This document shows, one piece after another, positions 51,082 through 61,259 of a stretch of DNA of 64,000 nucleotides. The translations under genes and the position numbers were made by a program. Each line of letters opens with the position of its first letter. Position 1 is the stretch's first letter. The stretch is from Arthrobacter_E sp041360795 (GTDB lineage: Bacteria > Actinomycetota > Actinomycetes > Actinomycetales > Micrococcaceae). The notes beneath the pieces are model-generated. The model had not been told where the DNA came from. It searched no databases and worked only from the letters and a program-made list of their open reading frames with translations. The stretch covers positions 590,101 to 654,100 of the forward strand of contig NZ_JBFUPW010000002.1 of assembly GCF_041360795.1 (NCBI RefSeq), given 5' to 3'.

Positions 51082-51153
51082 TCAGGAGCGGAGGCTGCGC
51101 GCGGAGGCGGTCCCCTGGATATGACGGGGTTGACTGCAACTGTCCGCTGACAT
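51082..51153 (-). CDS. Candidate mgtA leader peptide (23 codons)
   Basis: Between the M-box and mgtA an ATG is preceded by AGGAGGTGA (51159-51167), a nine-base perfect match to the 16S anti-Shine-Dalgarno, at a spacing of five. It opens a 23-codon frame (MSADSCSQPRHIQGTASARS and three more residues). Such a strong ribosome site in an untranslated leader would be surprising by chance. In Salmonella, leader peptide MgtL couples translation to mgtA transcription; a similar function here is inference. The peptide has no recognised homologue. Confidence 0.5.
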   Translation of the reverse strand: MSADSCSQPRHIQGTASARSLRS

Positions 51154-51274
51154 GGGACTCACCTCCTGTGAAGCTCGTGCGCGCCTCACGAACGGGGAGG
51201 TCCCGGGCGCTGTGGTCCCGGGCTGGTGGACTGGCGTGGCCGGACAGGGCATGGCGTGTGTCATGGATGATCCG

Positions 51275-51480
51275 GTGGTGCCGTAGTCGCCTCCACGTAA
51301 GAGCTTTGGCACTGCACGACGTATCCGCTGCCCTCGGCAACCGGAAGCCACTTTGGGTCAACCCTTAATCCGGGAGGACCTGTCCTAACCTTGGGCGTCT
51401 CTCGACGTCGTCAGATCAGTGGCCTGTATTCGTGCAGGAACCTCGCCTAACGAAGCGCTGCCTTTTCAGGCTAAGCCGGT
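51275..51480 (-). promoter_or_regulatory. M-box magnesium riboswitch
   Basis: Read leftward, the ykoK/M-box landmarks appear in order: GCTTCGTTAGGCGAGG, TCCTGCACGAATACAGGCC, GACGTCGAGAGACGCCC, and the 3' block GTGCCAAAGCTCTTACG. It lies upstream of mgtA. The class senses Mg2+ and shuts off Mg2+ transporter genes when the ion is plentiful. Confidence 0.92.
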
Positions 51481-51571
51481 CCGCCGGGAATGGCAATTCG
51501 GGGTGGTGGTGAGGGCGGTTGTCAGATGAGGGACGAGATGCCGGGACACACCGGGGCCCGCCCCACTCGCC

Positions 51572-51638
51572 GAGTCCGCTGTCCACGTGGTGAATCCGCT
51601 ACATCTGATAGCGGATTCACCACCTGGACAGCGGACTC
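51572..51638. repeat. 30-bp inverted repeat between mgtA leader and tRNA-Thr
   Basis: Two 30-base arms (51572-51601 and 51609-51638) are complementary at 29 positions and enclose the seven-base loop CATCTGA. Each arm contains GTCCGCTGTCCA and TGAATCCGCTA. There is no T-tract, and the adjacent terminators are separate, so it is not an ordinary terminator. Confidence 0.85.
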
Positions 51639-51648
51639 AGCGCACGCC

Positions 51649-51685
51649 GAAGGCCCCCGGAATCACGCGGATTCCGGGGGCCTTC
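51649..51685 (-). terminator. Terminator after tRNA-Thr
   Basis: A perfect 15-bp stem (GAAGGCCCCCGGAAT and its complement) seven bases past the 3' end of the tRNA. Confidence 0.8.
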
Positions 51686-51691
51686 TCGTGG

Positions 51692-51765
51692 AGCCCCCTG
51701 CCGGATTCGAACCGGCGACCCCCTGTTTACAAGACAGGTGCTCTGGCCAACTGAGCTAAGGAGGC
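51692..51765 (-). tRNA. tRNA-Thr (anticodon TGT)
   Basis: A 74-base cloverleaf read leftward. The acceptor arm is GCCTCCT with AGGGGGC, the D arm holds TAGCTCAGTTGGCCAGAGC, the anticodon arm is CCTGT-CTTGTAA-ACAGG with TGT at positions 34-36, and the T arm is GCCGGTTCGAATCCGGC. CCA is not encoded. Confidence 0.95.
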
Positions 51766-51870
51766 AGGCGCCGCGTGAAGCCACGGCGGCGCGGCTTAAA
51801 GCGTAGCCGAGAGCGGGAGGACTCCCCAAACGGGCGGCCCGCAGGCCGCCCCGCACCCACCAGGGACAGC

Positions 51871-51908
51871 ACGACGGCCCGCCACCCTGAAAGGTGACGG
51901 GCCGTCGT
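51871..51908 (-). terminator. Terminator after the DsbA-like gene
   Basis: ACGACGGCCCG pairs with CGGGCCGTCGT, and CACC with GGTG continues the stem. It lies about 55 bases past the stop. Confidence 0.75.
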
Positions 51909-51962
51909 CGAGCGCTGGATCCATCCAGGGGACGGGAGCGCCGCGCTTACTTCTTGCCGGTC

Positions 51963-52868
51963 CTACTTCTTGGCGGTCTTCGCGGCGATCGCCTTGGTGA
52001 TCATGTCCGGGAACTGGACGTTGGTGTTCTCGCCGACGCCGTACTGCTTGCCGTCCACGAAGATGGTCGGGGTGCCGTTCACGCCCACCGCAGTGGCCTC
52101 CATGGTGGCGACCTTCACGAACGGACGGTACGTGCGCTCGTCCACGCAGTTGGCGATGTCCTTCGCGCCGACGTCCTGGGCGATCGACTTCAGCTGGTCG
52201 TTGCTCAGACCAGCGCTGCCCTCGGCGGGCTGCTTGTCGAACAGGGCCTTGAAGTATGCCTGGTACTTGTCCGGGGACACGTTCAGGACACAGGCCGCCG
52301 CCGCGGCGGCGCGGGAGGAGTAGTTGGTGGTCGAGCGCGAGTCGAGCAGACCGATCGGGCGGTACTCCACCGTGATCTTGCCGCTCTTCACGTTCTCGTC
52401 CAGCAGCGAGCCGTAGGTGGTCTCGAAGTTCTTGCAGACGGGGCAGATGAAGTCGATGTACGCGACCACCTTGACCGGCTTGCCGGACTCCGCCTCGACG
52501 CCCGGGGCCTTCGCCTCGGCGCCCTGGCTCGGCGCGGCCGTCGGCTGCGGGGGCAGCGTCGCCGTGTTGATCTGGGCGGCCGGCTGGGCGCTCACGCCGT
52601 CCTTCGTCAGGATCACGCCGCCATGGATGTTGGCGTTGGCGGGGGTGCTGCCGGAATCCGGGATGGGCGCGTTGTTCGCGTTGTTGGCCATGATGGCCCA
52701 GATGACGATGGCGACCACCAGCACGGCGGCGACCACCACACCCCAGATGAGCAGAAGCTTGTTGCGCTTCTCCTTCTTCACCTGCTGTTCACGGATGATG
52801 CGGGCCTGCTCACGGGCCTGCGCGGTACGTTCGGCCTTGCTGGGGCGCGGTTCATTAGAAGGGCTCAT
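51963..52868 (-). CDS. Membrane-anchored DsbA-family thioredoxin-like protein
   Basis: A 301-residue protein. A charged N-terminal helix (about 8-36, rich in Lys/Arg/Glu/Gln) leads to one membrane segment (about 38-60). The extracellular part has a Pro/Ala/Gln linker and a Thioredoxin_4 domain with the redox motif CPVC (YIDFICPVCKNFE), the cis-proline loop in GVNGTPTIFVDG, and the usual helical insertion. It should make or rearrange disulfides in exported proteins. In some Actinobacteria such proteins pair with a VKOR-type oxidase; none is present here. A close alternative is a serine/threonine kinase-associated DsbA-like lipoprotein, but no lipobox is seen. Confidence 0.88.
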   Translation of the reverse strand: MSPSNEPRPSKAERTAQAREQARIIREQQVKKEKRNKLLLIWGVVVAAVLVVAIVIWAIMANNANNAPIPDSGSTPANANIHGGVILTKDGVSAQPAAQINTATLPPQPTAAPSQGAEAKAPGVEAESGKPVKVVAYIDFICPVCKNFETTYGSLLDENVKSGKITVEYRPIGLLDSRSTTNYSSRAAAAAACVLNVSPDKYQAYFKALFDKQPAEGSAGLSNDQLKSIAQDVGAKDIANCVDERTYRPFVKVATMEATAVGVNGTPTIFVDGKQYGVGENTNVQFPDMITKAIAAKTAKK

Positions 52869-53085
52869 GCTTCCTCAGGGGGATAGAGGGCCTCGGGGCC
52901 CTGGGCTACCTCATTCAGCACGATTTTAGGCCAGATGTCTGGGAAACCGCTGGTCGGTGGCACAAGCGTGCCCCTGAACCGGCCGTCCGCCCTCTGCTGA
53001 CCCGCACGGTCACACATCCACCCCGCACCCGACGTGCGACTAGGCTGGAAGCAGGAATCGAGAAGCCAACCTCTGAGGGGGCGCC

Positions 53086-54580
<1,495 letters not shown>

Positions 54581-54588
<8 letters not shown>

Positions 54589-55435
54589 GCCCATCTGGCC
54601 CGAGCAGACACGCGGCAGCCTGAACGCGGAGCTGCGCCGCGCCGTCGAGCATCTGGCCGACGCGCCGCAGCTGCTCGTCGCTCTGGACTTCGACGGCACC
54701 CTCTCCCCTCTGGTCGCCCACGCCGACGAGGCACGCCCGCTCCCCCGCGCGGCGGCCGCCTTCCGCCGCCTCTCCAGCCTGGAGGGCACGACGACGGCGC
54801 TCGTCTCCGGCCGCTCCCTGGCGAGCCTGAGGACGGTGGCTCAGCCCACGCCGGAGACCCTGCTCGTCGGCAGCCACGGCGCGGAGGTCTGGCTCGGCGC
54901 CGGAAGCACGGGCCTGGTGCTGGACCCGACCCAGCAGGCGCTGCTCGAGAAGGTCCACCAGGTGCTCGAGGAGGTCGCCCAGGTGGCACCCGGGTGCTGG
55001 GTGGAGGAGAAGCCGGCCGGCGCCGTGCTCCACACCCGCCAGGCCACGGTGGAGGACGCCGTGGACGCCGAAGCCGCGGCCCGGCATCTGCTCGAACGTG
55101 AGACGGGCGTCCACCTCATGACGGGAAAGCGTGTCCTGGAGGCGTCCGTGGTCCGCTCCTCGAAGGGCGAGGCCCTGGATTTCCTCCGCACGGTGCTCGG
55201 CCCGGTCGCCGTGCTCTACGCCGGGGATGACACCACGGACGAGACCGCCTTCGCACGCCTCGACACCAATCCCGGTCTGCCCCACCCCGATCTGGGGGTG
55301 AAGGTCGGCGAGGACTTCACCGCGGCGCAGTTCCGCGTGCCCTCCCCCGAAGGCGTGGCGGACCTGCTGGAGATCCTGTTCAGCCACCGTTCACGTCATC
55401 AGGGAGACAAAGGTCACAACGATCTGCCATACTGA
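54581..55435 (+). CDS. otsB: Trehalose-6-phosphate phosphatase
   Basis: A 284-residue HAD-superfamily phosphatase that removes phosphate from trehalose-6-phosphate. The nucleophile motif is LVALDFDGTLSPLV near residue 35, motif II is TTTALVSGRSLASL, and the last motif is VLYAGDDTTDETAF. The ATG at 54581 overlaps the otsA stop. The coding sequence ends at 55435, and a hairpin (AGTGCGGG with CCCGCACT, 55475-55524, followed by TTTC) may end the pair. Confidence 0.94.
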
Positions 55436-55474
55436 GGATGTGATGTGGCGCACATTACCGTGCGGCATCGCCTG

Positions 55475-55528
55475 AGTGCGGGATCCACGTGGCAGGGCTC
55501 GGCCCGGCCGGAGGACCCCGCACTTTCA
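55475..55528 (+). terminator. Probable terminator after otsB
   Basis: AGTGCGGG pairs with CCCGCACT around a long GC-rich loop, ending in TTTC. Confidence 0.5.
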
Positions 55529-55599
55529 TGACAACTGAATACTCACCATTCACTACGGATCGTTCGGCACGTACCTGCCGATGAAGGGACACGATAACT

Positions 55600-56682
55600 G
55601 TGGCTACAGTTACCTATGACAACGCAACCCGGCTGTACCCGGGGACCAACAAGCCCGCCGTTGACAAGCTCAACATCCAGATCGAAGATGGTGAATTCCT
55701 CGTTCTGGTCGGCCCGTCCGGCTGTGGCAAGTCCACCTCGCTGCGTATGCTCGCAGGCCTTGAGGATGTGAACTCCGGCCGGATCCTGATCGGTGACCGT
55801 GACGTCACCGACGTCCCGCCGAAGGACCGTGACATCGCGATGGTGTTCCAGAACTATGCGCTGTACCCGCACATGACCGTGGCGGACAACATGGGCTTCG
55901 CCCTGAAGATCGCCGGTGTGCCGAAGGAAGAGCGCATGACCCGCGTTCGCGAAGCCGCCAAGCTCCTCGACCTCGAGCAGTACCTGGACCGCAAGCCGAA
56001 AGCCCTCTCCGGTGGTCAGCGTCAGCGTGTCGCCATGGGCCGCGCCATCGTGCGTAACCCCCAGGTGTTCCTCATGGATGAGCCGCTCTCCAACCTGGAT
56101 GCCAAGCTCCGTGTCCAGACCCGTACCCAGATCGCGTCCCTGACCCGTCGTCTCGGCGTCACCACGGTCTACGTGACCCACGACCAGACCGAAGCCATGA
56201 CCATGGGTGACCGTGTGGCAGTGCTCAAGGACGGCCTGCTGCAGCAGATCGACACCCCGCGCAACCTGTATGACCGCCCGACCAACGTCTTCGTCGCCGG
56301 CTTCATCGGCTCCCCGGCCATGAACCTGCTGGAACTGCCCGTCGTCGGTGACGGCGTCCAGTTCGGTGGCACCGTGTACCCCGTCCCGCACAACGTCCTC
56401 GAGGACGCCACCGGCAAGACGGTCACCCTGGGTGTCCGTCCGGAGGACCTGGAGAACGCCCCCGAGGGCGAAGGTCTGCAGGTCGAGGCCGACGTCGTCG
56501 AGGAGCTCGGCGCCGACGCCTACGTGTACGGCCACACCACGCTGGACGGCAAGCGCCACGACATCACGGCACGCGTCGACGGCCGCCGTCCTCCGCTGAA
56601 GGGCGACACCATCTGGGTCCGCCCGCAGCAGGGCCACGTGCACCTGTTCGACACCAAGACCGGCGAGCGCCTGGGCGACTAG
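55600..56682 (+). CDS. Carbohydrate ABC importer ATPase (MsiK/UgpC/MalK type)
   Basis: A 360-residue ATPase with the two-part layout of sugar importers. The nucleotide-binding half has Walker A (GPSGCGKST), Q-loop (MVFQNYALYPHMTV), signature (LSGGQRQRVAMGRAIVRNP) and Walker B (VFLMDEPLSNLDAKL). The C-terminal TOBE half (about 240-360) is regulatory. No sugar permease or binding protein is adjacent, which fits the known actinobacterial MsiK pattern of one ATPase shared by many importers. Codon choice and many conserved positions suggest high expression. GTG start with GAAGGGA upstream. Confidence 0.93.
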   Translation: MATVTYDNATRLYPGTNKPAVDKLNIQIEDGEFLVLVGPSGCGKSTSLRMLAGLEDVNSGRILIGDRDVTDVPPKDRDIAMVFQNYALYPHMTVADNMGFALKIAGVPKEERMTRVREAAKLLDLEQYLDRKPKALSGGQRQRVAMGRAIVRNPQVFLMDEPLSNLDAKLRVQTRTQIASLTRRLGVTTVYVTHDQTEAMTMGDRVAVLKDGLLQQIDTPRNLYDRPTNVFVAGFIGSPAMNLLELPVVGDGVQFGGTVYPVPHNVLEDATGKTVTLGVRPEDLENAPEGEGLQVEADVVEELGADAYVYGHTTLDGKRHDITARVDGRRPPLKGDTIWVRPQQGHVHLFDTKTGERLGD

Positions 56683-56725
56683 TCCTCCGATCGCTGACTC
56701 ACCGGTTCTCTGAACCCTCAGCCTC

Positions 56726-56758
56726 GACGGCCCGTTCCTCACGGAACGGGCCGTCTTT
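56726..56758 (+). terminator. Terminator after the sugar ATPase gene
   Basis: A 13-bp stem (GACGGCCCGTTCC and its complement) with a four-base loop, followed by TTT. Confidence 0.88.
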
Positions 56759-56834
56759 GGTACACCCTCTTCGGCGCCCCTTCGTGGCGCCCGCCAGCAA
56801 GTCCTCCACTCCAGCGACCCTGTCAGGAGCACTC

Positions 56835-58451
56835 GTGTCATCTCAGCACCTCATCACCCCCGCGCCTCGTTCGACCGTCACCGCCGACGGCGCCCTCATC
56901 CTCACCTCAGGAACCCAGGTGGTCGCGAGCCCCGGCGCCGAAGCCGTGGCCGGGGCCTTCGCGGGCTGGCTCCGCGCCGGCACCGGCTGGGCCGTCCCCG
57001 TCCTCACCGCCGCGACCGGCGGCCCGGTCATCGGCTTCGGGATCGACTCCGCCCACCCCGACGGGACGGAGGCTTACACCCTGACCGTCGACGACGACGG
57101 CGTGCGGCTGAGTGCCGCGCACGCCGCGGGGCTGTTCCACGCGTCGTCGTCGCTGCGGCAGCTGCTGCCCGCCGCCCTGGAATCCGGCCACACCGCGACG
57201 CCCATCAGTGACATCCCGCTCGGCCATGTCGAGGTCCGGGACGCCCCCCGTTTCGCATACCGCGGCATCATGCTGGACGTGGCCCGCAGCTACTACCCGA
57301 TCGACGAGATCCGCCGGCTGATCGACGTCATGACCCGGTTCAAGTACAACGTGCTCCACCTGCACCTGGCCGATGACCAGTCCTGGCGTATCGAGCTGGA
57401 CACCCCGGAGGACAACCCCACCGGCATCGACTTCACGGAGCTGGCGCGCATCGGCAAGGACGGGGCCGTGAACCGGGAAGGCTGGGGGCTCGGTCCGGGA
57501 CGCACCGGCTACTACACCAAGGACGATTACCGCCTGATCGTGGCCTACGCGGCCGAGCGCTTCGTCACGGTGGTGCCGGAATTCGACGTGCCGGGTCACG
57601 TGAACTCGGCGCTGGCGGCGATCCCGGAACTGAACCCGGACGGGATCGCCACGAGCCCCACCGCCACGGGCGAGGTGGGCTTCTCCACCCTGTACAACGA
57701 CAATCCGCTCACCCGCCCGTTCGTGGCCGAGGTGTTCCGGCAGCTGGCGGAACTGACGCCCGGCCCGTATCTTCACCTCGGCGGCGACGAGGCCCTGGTC
57801 ACCTCCAAGGAGGACTTCGTCGCCATGGTCACCGACTTCGCGGCGTCCGTGGCGGCCACCGGCAAGACGGTGATGGGCTGGAACGAGTACGCCCAGGCCG
57901 AGCTGCCATCCGGCGCCGTCATCCAGTACTGGGACGGTGACCTGGAACCCACGCTCCGGCAGGTCCGGGAGAACGCCGCCCGCGTGGTCATGTCCCCGGG
58001 CAAGGGCAGCTATCTGGACCAGAAGTACGTGGAATCGGACCCGATCGGCCTCAAGTGGGCGGCCATGGGTGACTGGGACCTCTACTACGGCTGGGATCCG
58101 GTTCGCGACGGGCTCGAGGAGGACCAGGTGCTGGGCGTCGAGGCGCCGCTGTGGAGCGAGACCATCCGGAGCCTGGACGAGGCCCACTGGCTGATCTACC
58201 CGCGGGCCATCGCCCTCGCGGAAACGGCCTGGAGCGACGCCGCGGCGAAGAATGCGACGGAGTTCGCCTCCCGCCTGGGCGGGCTGGGTGAGCGTCTCGT
58301 GGCGCTCGGCGTGACCTTCCGGCCCAGCCCGGACATCGAGTGGAACGCCACTCCGCGCGATCCCTTCGAAGGGGTCGACCTCTCCGCGGTCACCGCGCTG
58401 CCGGAGAACGCCGGCGTCGCCGGTGCTGCCGGCGCCGCTGTCACGGAGTAG
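56835..58451 (+). CDS. Beta-N-acetylhexosaminidase (GH20)
   Basis: A 538-residue glycosidase that releases terminal N-acetylhexosamine from chitin fragments or cell-wall glycans. An N-terminal GH20b domain comes first (about 15-135). The catalytic barrel then shows RFAYRGIMLDVARSYYPIDEIRRLIDVM, HLHLADDQSWRIE, VVPEFDVPGHVNSALA and the catalytic Asp-Glu pair in YLHLGGDEALVT. No signal peptide is seen, so it may act inside the cell on imported oligosaccharides, which fits the sugar ATPase next door. The GTG at 56835 has AGGAG five bases upstream. Confidence 0.92.
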   Translation: MSSQHLITPAPRSTVTADGALILTSGTQVVASPGAEAVAGAFAGWLRAGTGWAVPVLTAATGGPVIGFGIDSAHPDGTEAYTLTVDDDGVRLSAAHAAGLFHASSSLRQLLPAALESGHTATPISDIPLGHVEVRDAPRFAYRGIMLDVARSYYPIDEIRRLIDVMTRFKYNVLHLHLADDQSWRIELDTPEDNPTGIDFTELARIGKDGAVNREGWGLGPGRTGYYTKDDYRLIVAYAAERFVTVVPEFDVPGHVNSALAAIPELNPDGIATSPTATGEVGFSTLYNDNPLTRPFVAEVFRQLAELTPGPYLHLGGDEALVTSKEDFVAMVTDFAASVAATGKTVMGWNEYAQAELPSGAVIQYWDGDLEPTLRQVRENAARVVMSPGKGSYLDQKYVESDPIGLKWAAMGDWDLYYGWDPVRDGLEEDQVLGVEAPLWSETIRSLDEAHWLIYPRAIALAETAWSDAAAKNATEFASRLGGLGERLVALGVTFRPSPDIEWNATPRDPFEGVDLSAVTALPENAGVAGAAGAAVTE

Positions 58452-58516
58452 TCCACGCCGGGGTAATCCACTCCGGGCCATCACAGTGCCCGGTGAGCTT
58501 AAGGGAAGATGGAACC

Positions 58517-59923
58517 ATGAGTGAGAACACGCCCTCCAACGGGGCACAGTGGCATGACGAGCCCACCGACTACGATCAGGTGGGAAAGCTGCCCCGTGCC
58601 GAGGCGGCGAGCGTGGACGAGGCTCCCTCGGGGCCCGTCGTCGGCTCCCTGAACATCACCGCGGCCAGCGCGGACCCTGAGCTGCTGGACCTGCCGTGGC
58701 ACATCGCCCTGGAGGAATGGCCGCAGGCGAACCTTGCGGCCCTCCCCCGCGGCATCTCCCGCCACGTGGTGCGGTTCGCCCACCTGGGCGGCACCGTGAT
58801 CGCCATCAAGGAGACCAGTGAGCACGTGGCCCGTCACGAGTACCACATGCTCCGCAAGCTGGCCCGGCTGGACGTCCCGGCCGTGGAGCCGGTCGCCGTC
58901 ATCACCGGCCGCACCACCCCGGATGGGCGGCCGCTCAACCCCTGTCTCGTGACGCGGCATCTGAAGTTCTCCATGCCGTACCGGGCGCTCTTCTCCCAGA
59001 TGCTCCGCAAGGACACCCTGACCCGTCTGATCGACGCTCTGGCGCTGCTCCTGGTCCGGCTGCACCTCGTGGGGTTCTACTGGGGCGACGTGTCCCTCTC
59101 GAACACCTTGTTCCGCCGCGACGCGGGTGCCTTCGCCGCCTACCTCGTGGACGCGGAGACCGGTGAGCTGTACCCCGATCTGTCCACCGGTCAGCGCGAG
59201 TACGACCTCGAGATCGCCCGCGTGAACATCGCCGGTGAGCTCATGGACCTGCTGGACGGCGAACTGATCGACGAGCTCGTGGACCCCGTCGCCACGAGCG
59301 AACGGATCATGGAGTCCTACCGCCGGCTGTGGGACGAACTCACGGCCAAGGAGTCCTTCGAGCTGGGCGAACGCTGGCGCGTGGGCGCCCGCATCCGCCG
59401 CCTGAACGAGCTGGGCTTCGACGTGGAGGAGTACGCCATCAAGACGACGGCGGACGGCTCCACCATCCAGCTGCAGCCGAAGGTGGTGGACGCCGGTCAT
59501 CATCAGCGGCGCCTGCTGCGCCTCACCGGCCTGGATGCTCAGGAGAACCAGGCCCGCCGGCTCCTGAACGACATGGACGCCTACCGGGCCGACAACTACC
59601 CCGGCCAGGACGAGGAGATCAGCGCCCACGCCTGGGTCTCCCAGGTGTTCGAACCGATCGTCCGCTCGATCCCGCGCGAGCTCTCCGGCAAGCTGGAACC
59701 GGCCGAGGTGGTCCACGAAGTGCTGGAACACCGCTGGTACATGACGGAGAAGCGGAATCAGCACGTCCCCATGGCGGAGGCGCTGCAGTCCTACATCGAC
59801 GACGTGCTGCGTCACCGCCGGGACGAGGCCACCTTGCTGCTGAACCCGGACACCGACCTGATCAAGGTCCTGGAAGCCGGCGTCATCAAGGCGGACGACG
59901 GCGATGAGGACTACGAGGACTGA
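58517..59923 (+). CDS. DUF4032 protein (kinase-like fold)
   Basis: A 468-residue actinobacterial protein. The N-terminal 270 residues look like a lipopolysaccharide-kinase/InaA-type kinase fold: VIAIKETSEHVARHEYHMLRKL resembles a nucleotide-binding lysine-glutamate arrangement, LLLVRLHLVGFYWGDVSLSNTLF a catalytic loop with Asp and Asn, and YLVDAETGELY a metal-binding loop. The C-terminal half is the DUF4032 domain (RRLNELGFDVEEYAIKTTADGSTIQLQPKVVDAG). The substrate is unknown. The ATG at 58517 follows AAGGGAAG. It stands alone, ending in a strong palindrome. Confidence 0.85.
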   Translation: MSENTPSNGAQWHDEPTDYDQVGKLPRAEAASVDEAPSGPVVGSLNITAASADPELLDLPWHIALEEWPQANLAALPRGISRHVVRFAHLGGTVIAIKETSEHVARHEYHMLRKLARLDVPAVEPVAVITGRTTPDGRPLNPCLVTRHLKFSMPYRALFSQMLRKDTLTRLIDALALLLVRLHLVGFYWGDVSLSNTLFRRDAGAFAAYLVDAETGELYPDLSTGQREYDLEIARVNIAGELMDLLDGELIDELVDPVATSERIMESYRRLWDELTAKESFELGERWRVGARIRRLNELGFDVEEYAIKTTADGSTIQLQPKVVDAGHHQRRLLRLTGLDAQENQARRLLNDMDAYRADNYPGQDEEISAHAWVSQVFEPIVRSIPRELSGKLEPAEVVHEVLEHRWYMTEKRNQHVPMAEALQSYIDDVLRHRRDEATLLLNPDTDLIKVLEAGVIKADDGDEDYED

Positions 59924-59977
59924 CTCTCCGGAGATCGTCCGGGCGAAGCTTTTGAGAAGGCTGAGGCTCTGAAAACA

Positions 59978-60013
59978 CTGTGGCCCGGCCGTGTTAACAC
60001 GGCCGGGCCACAG
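59978..60013. terminator. Bidirectional terminator between DUF4032 and efflux permease genes
   Basis: A perfect 36-bp palindrome (two 18-base arms with no spacer), flanked by AAAAC on the left and GTTTT on the right, so it suits both strands. Confidence 0.88.
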
Positions 60014-60074
60014 CGTTTTCACTGTTCAGAGCCTGCCTCCCCGGCTTCGGCGGCATCCGCCGTGCGGCGCGCTC

Positions 60075-61259
60075 TCAGAACCGGATGGCGTCGATGACCT
60101 TCACCCTGATGGCGATCAGCGCGGGAATCGCCCCGGCGAGTGCGCCCACCACGATGGCCGCTCCCATGCCGATCAGGGCGGCGCCCAGCGGGAAGGGCGG
60201 ATAGGCGTCCAGTCCTGGGGCGAGGTGCGACTCCACCCAGGGATTCTTGACCACGGCGACGGCCAGCATCACACCCAGGAGGCCCGCGACCGCCGTGGCC
60301 ACGAGGGACTCCATCATGACCCCCACGAAGATCCGGCTGGACGTCGCTCCGAAACTCCTGCGGATGCCGATCTCCCGCACGCGGTATTTGACCGTCACCA
60401 GGGCCACGGTGAGCATGCCGAGCGCGCCCAGCAGCAGGATCACCCCTGCCACTCCCGCCACCGCCCACTGCAGGGACGCCAGCGGGTCCCCGTACGCCAG
60501 ATAGTCCATCCGGTTCACCCCTACCGACGCCCCGGGCAGTTGCGCCCCGAGATCGGTTTCCAGGGCCTGCCGGAGCTGGTCGGCCTGGGCAGGGTCCACC
60601 CACACCCGGTACTCGGACGTCACTTCTCCCACGCCCAGCCGCTTCCCGTCTCCGCTGAGGAGATACGCCGAGGGTGGTTCCTCCGGCCACTGAGACCGCG
60701 CGACCCCCACGATCACGGCGCTGTGCACGCCGTTCTGGTACAGCAGGACACCGGGCTGCCGCGTCAGCGACGGCGACCCCAGCTCCCTCCAGGCGCTCTC
60801 ATTGACGATCACCGCGGGCGCCAGGCGCCGCGCGTCGTCGTCCCTGAACCAGCGGCCCTGCGCCACGGACGTCCGCAGAATCGAGGCATACGCCGGATCC
60901 ACCACGGTCGCGGTGATGGACTGGACGCCGCGGGGGAACTGAACGCCGACCTCCCCACGGGAGATCCGGGAGACCTTATCCAGCCGGTAGCGCTCGGCCA
61001 TCTTCTTCATGAGGGGATCGCTCTGCGACGCCGGGATCTGACCCGATTCCGCGTAAAGGTTCACACCCAGTGTCGCTCCGCGTCCCCCGGTCCGTTCGGC
61101 CTGGTCCTTCATGCCCTCCCGGACCACATCGCCCATCCCGAGAACACCGGTCAGCGCCGCGACAGAGGCCGCGACGCCGATCAGCGAGAGGAGAACCCTG
61201 ACTTTGTGGACGCGGAGCTCGTGCCATGCCTCCAGGATGGCTGCCAGCAAGGAGGTCAT
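60075..61259 (-). CDS. MacB-like ABC efflux permease (FtsX domain)
   Basis: A 394-residue membrane protein with the MacB/FtsX layout: one N-terminal membrane segment (about 20-45, LLSLIGVAASVAALTGVLGMGDVV), a large extracellular MacB_PCD domain (about 50-260), and three C-terminal segments with YRVREIGIRRSFGATSSRIFVGVMMESL between them. These proteins work as mechanotransmitters with an ATPase and an adaptor rather than as classic channels. Its start overlaps the stop of the ATPase gene (ATGA). The substrate could be an antibiotic, peptide or lipid. Confidence 0.9.
   Translation of the reverse strand: MTSLLAAILEAWHELRVHKVRVLLSLIGVAASVAALTGVLGMGDVVREGMKDQAERTGGRGATLGVNLYAESGQIPASQSDPLMKKMAERYRLDKVSRISRGEVGVQFPRGVQSITATVVDPAYASILRTSVAQGRWFRDDDARRLAPAVIVNESAWRELGSPSLTRQPGVLLYQNGVHSAVIVGVARSQWPEEPPSAYLLSGDGKRLGVGEVTSEYRVWVDPAQADQLRQALETDLGAQLPGASVGVNRMDYLAYGDPLASLQWAVAGVAGVILLLGALGMLTVALVTVKYRVREIGIRRSFGATSSRIFVGVMMESLVATAVAGLLGVMLAVAVVKNPWVESHLAPGLDAYPPFPLGAALIGMGAAIVVGALAGAIPALIAIRVKVIDAIRF

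Noticed and set aside
51041..51361. A 106-codon frame through the mgtA leader
   Set aside because: It overlaps the 3' part of the M-box and has no ribosome site; only the shorter 23-codon frame in a different phase has one.
51572..51765. An integrated mobile element at tRNA-Thr
   Set aside because: No integrase, no duplicated tRNA 3' end and no foreign gene block is present; only the inverted repeat is unusual.
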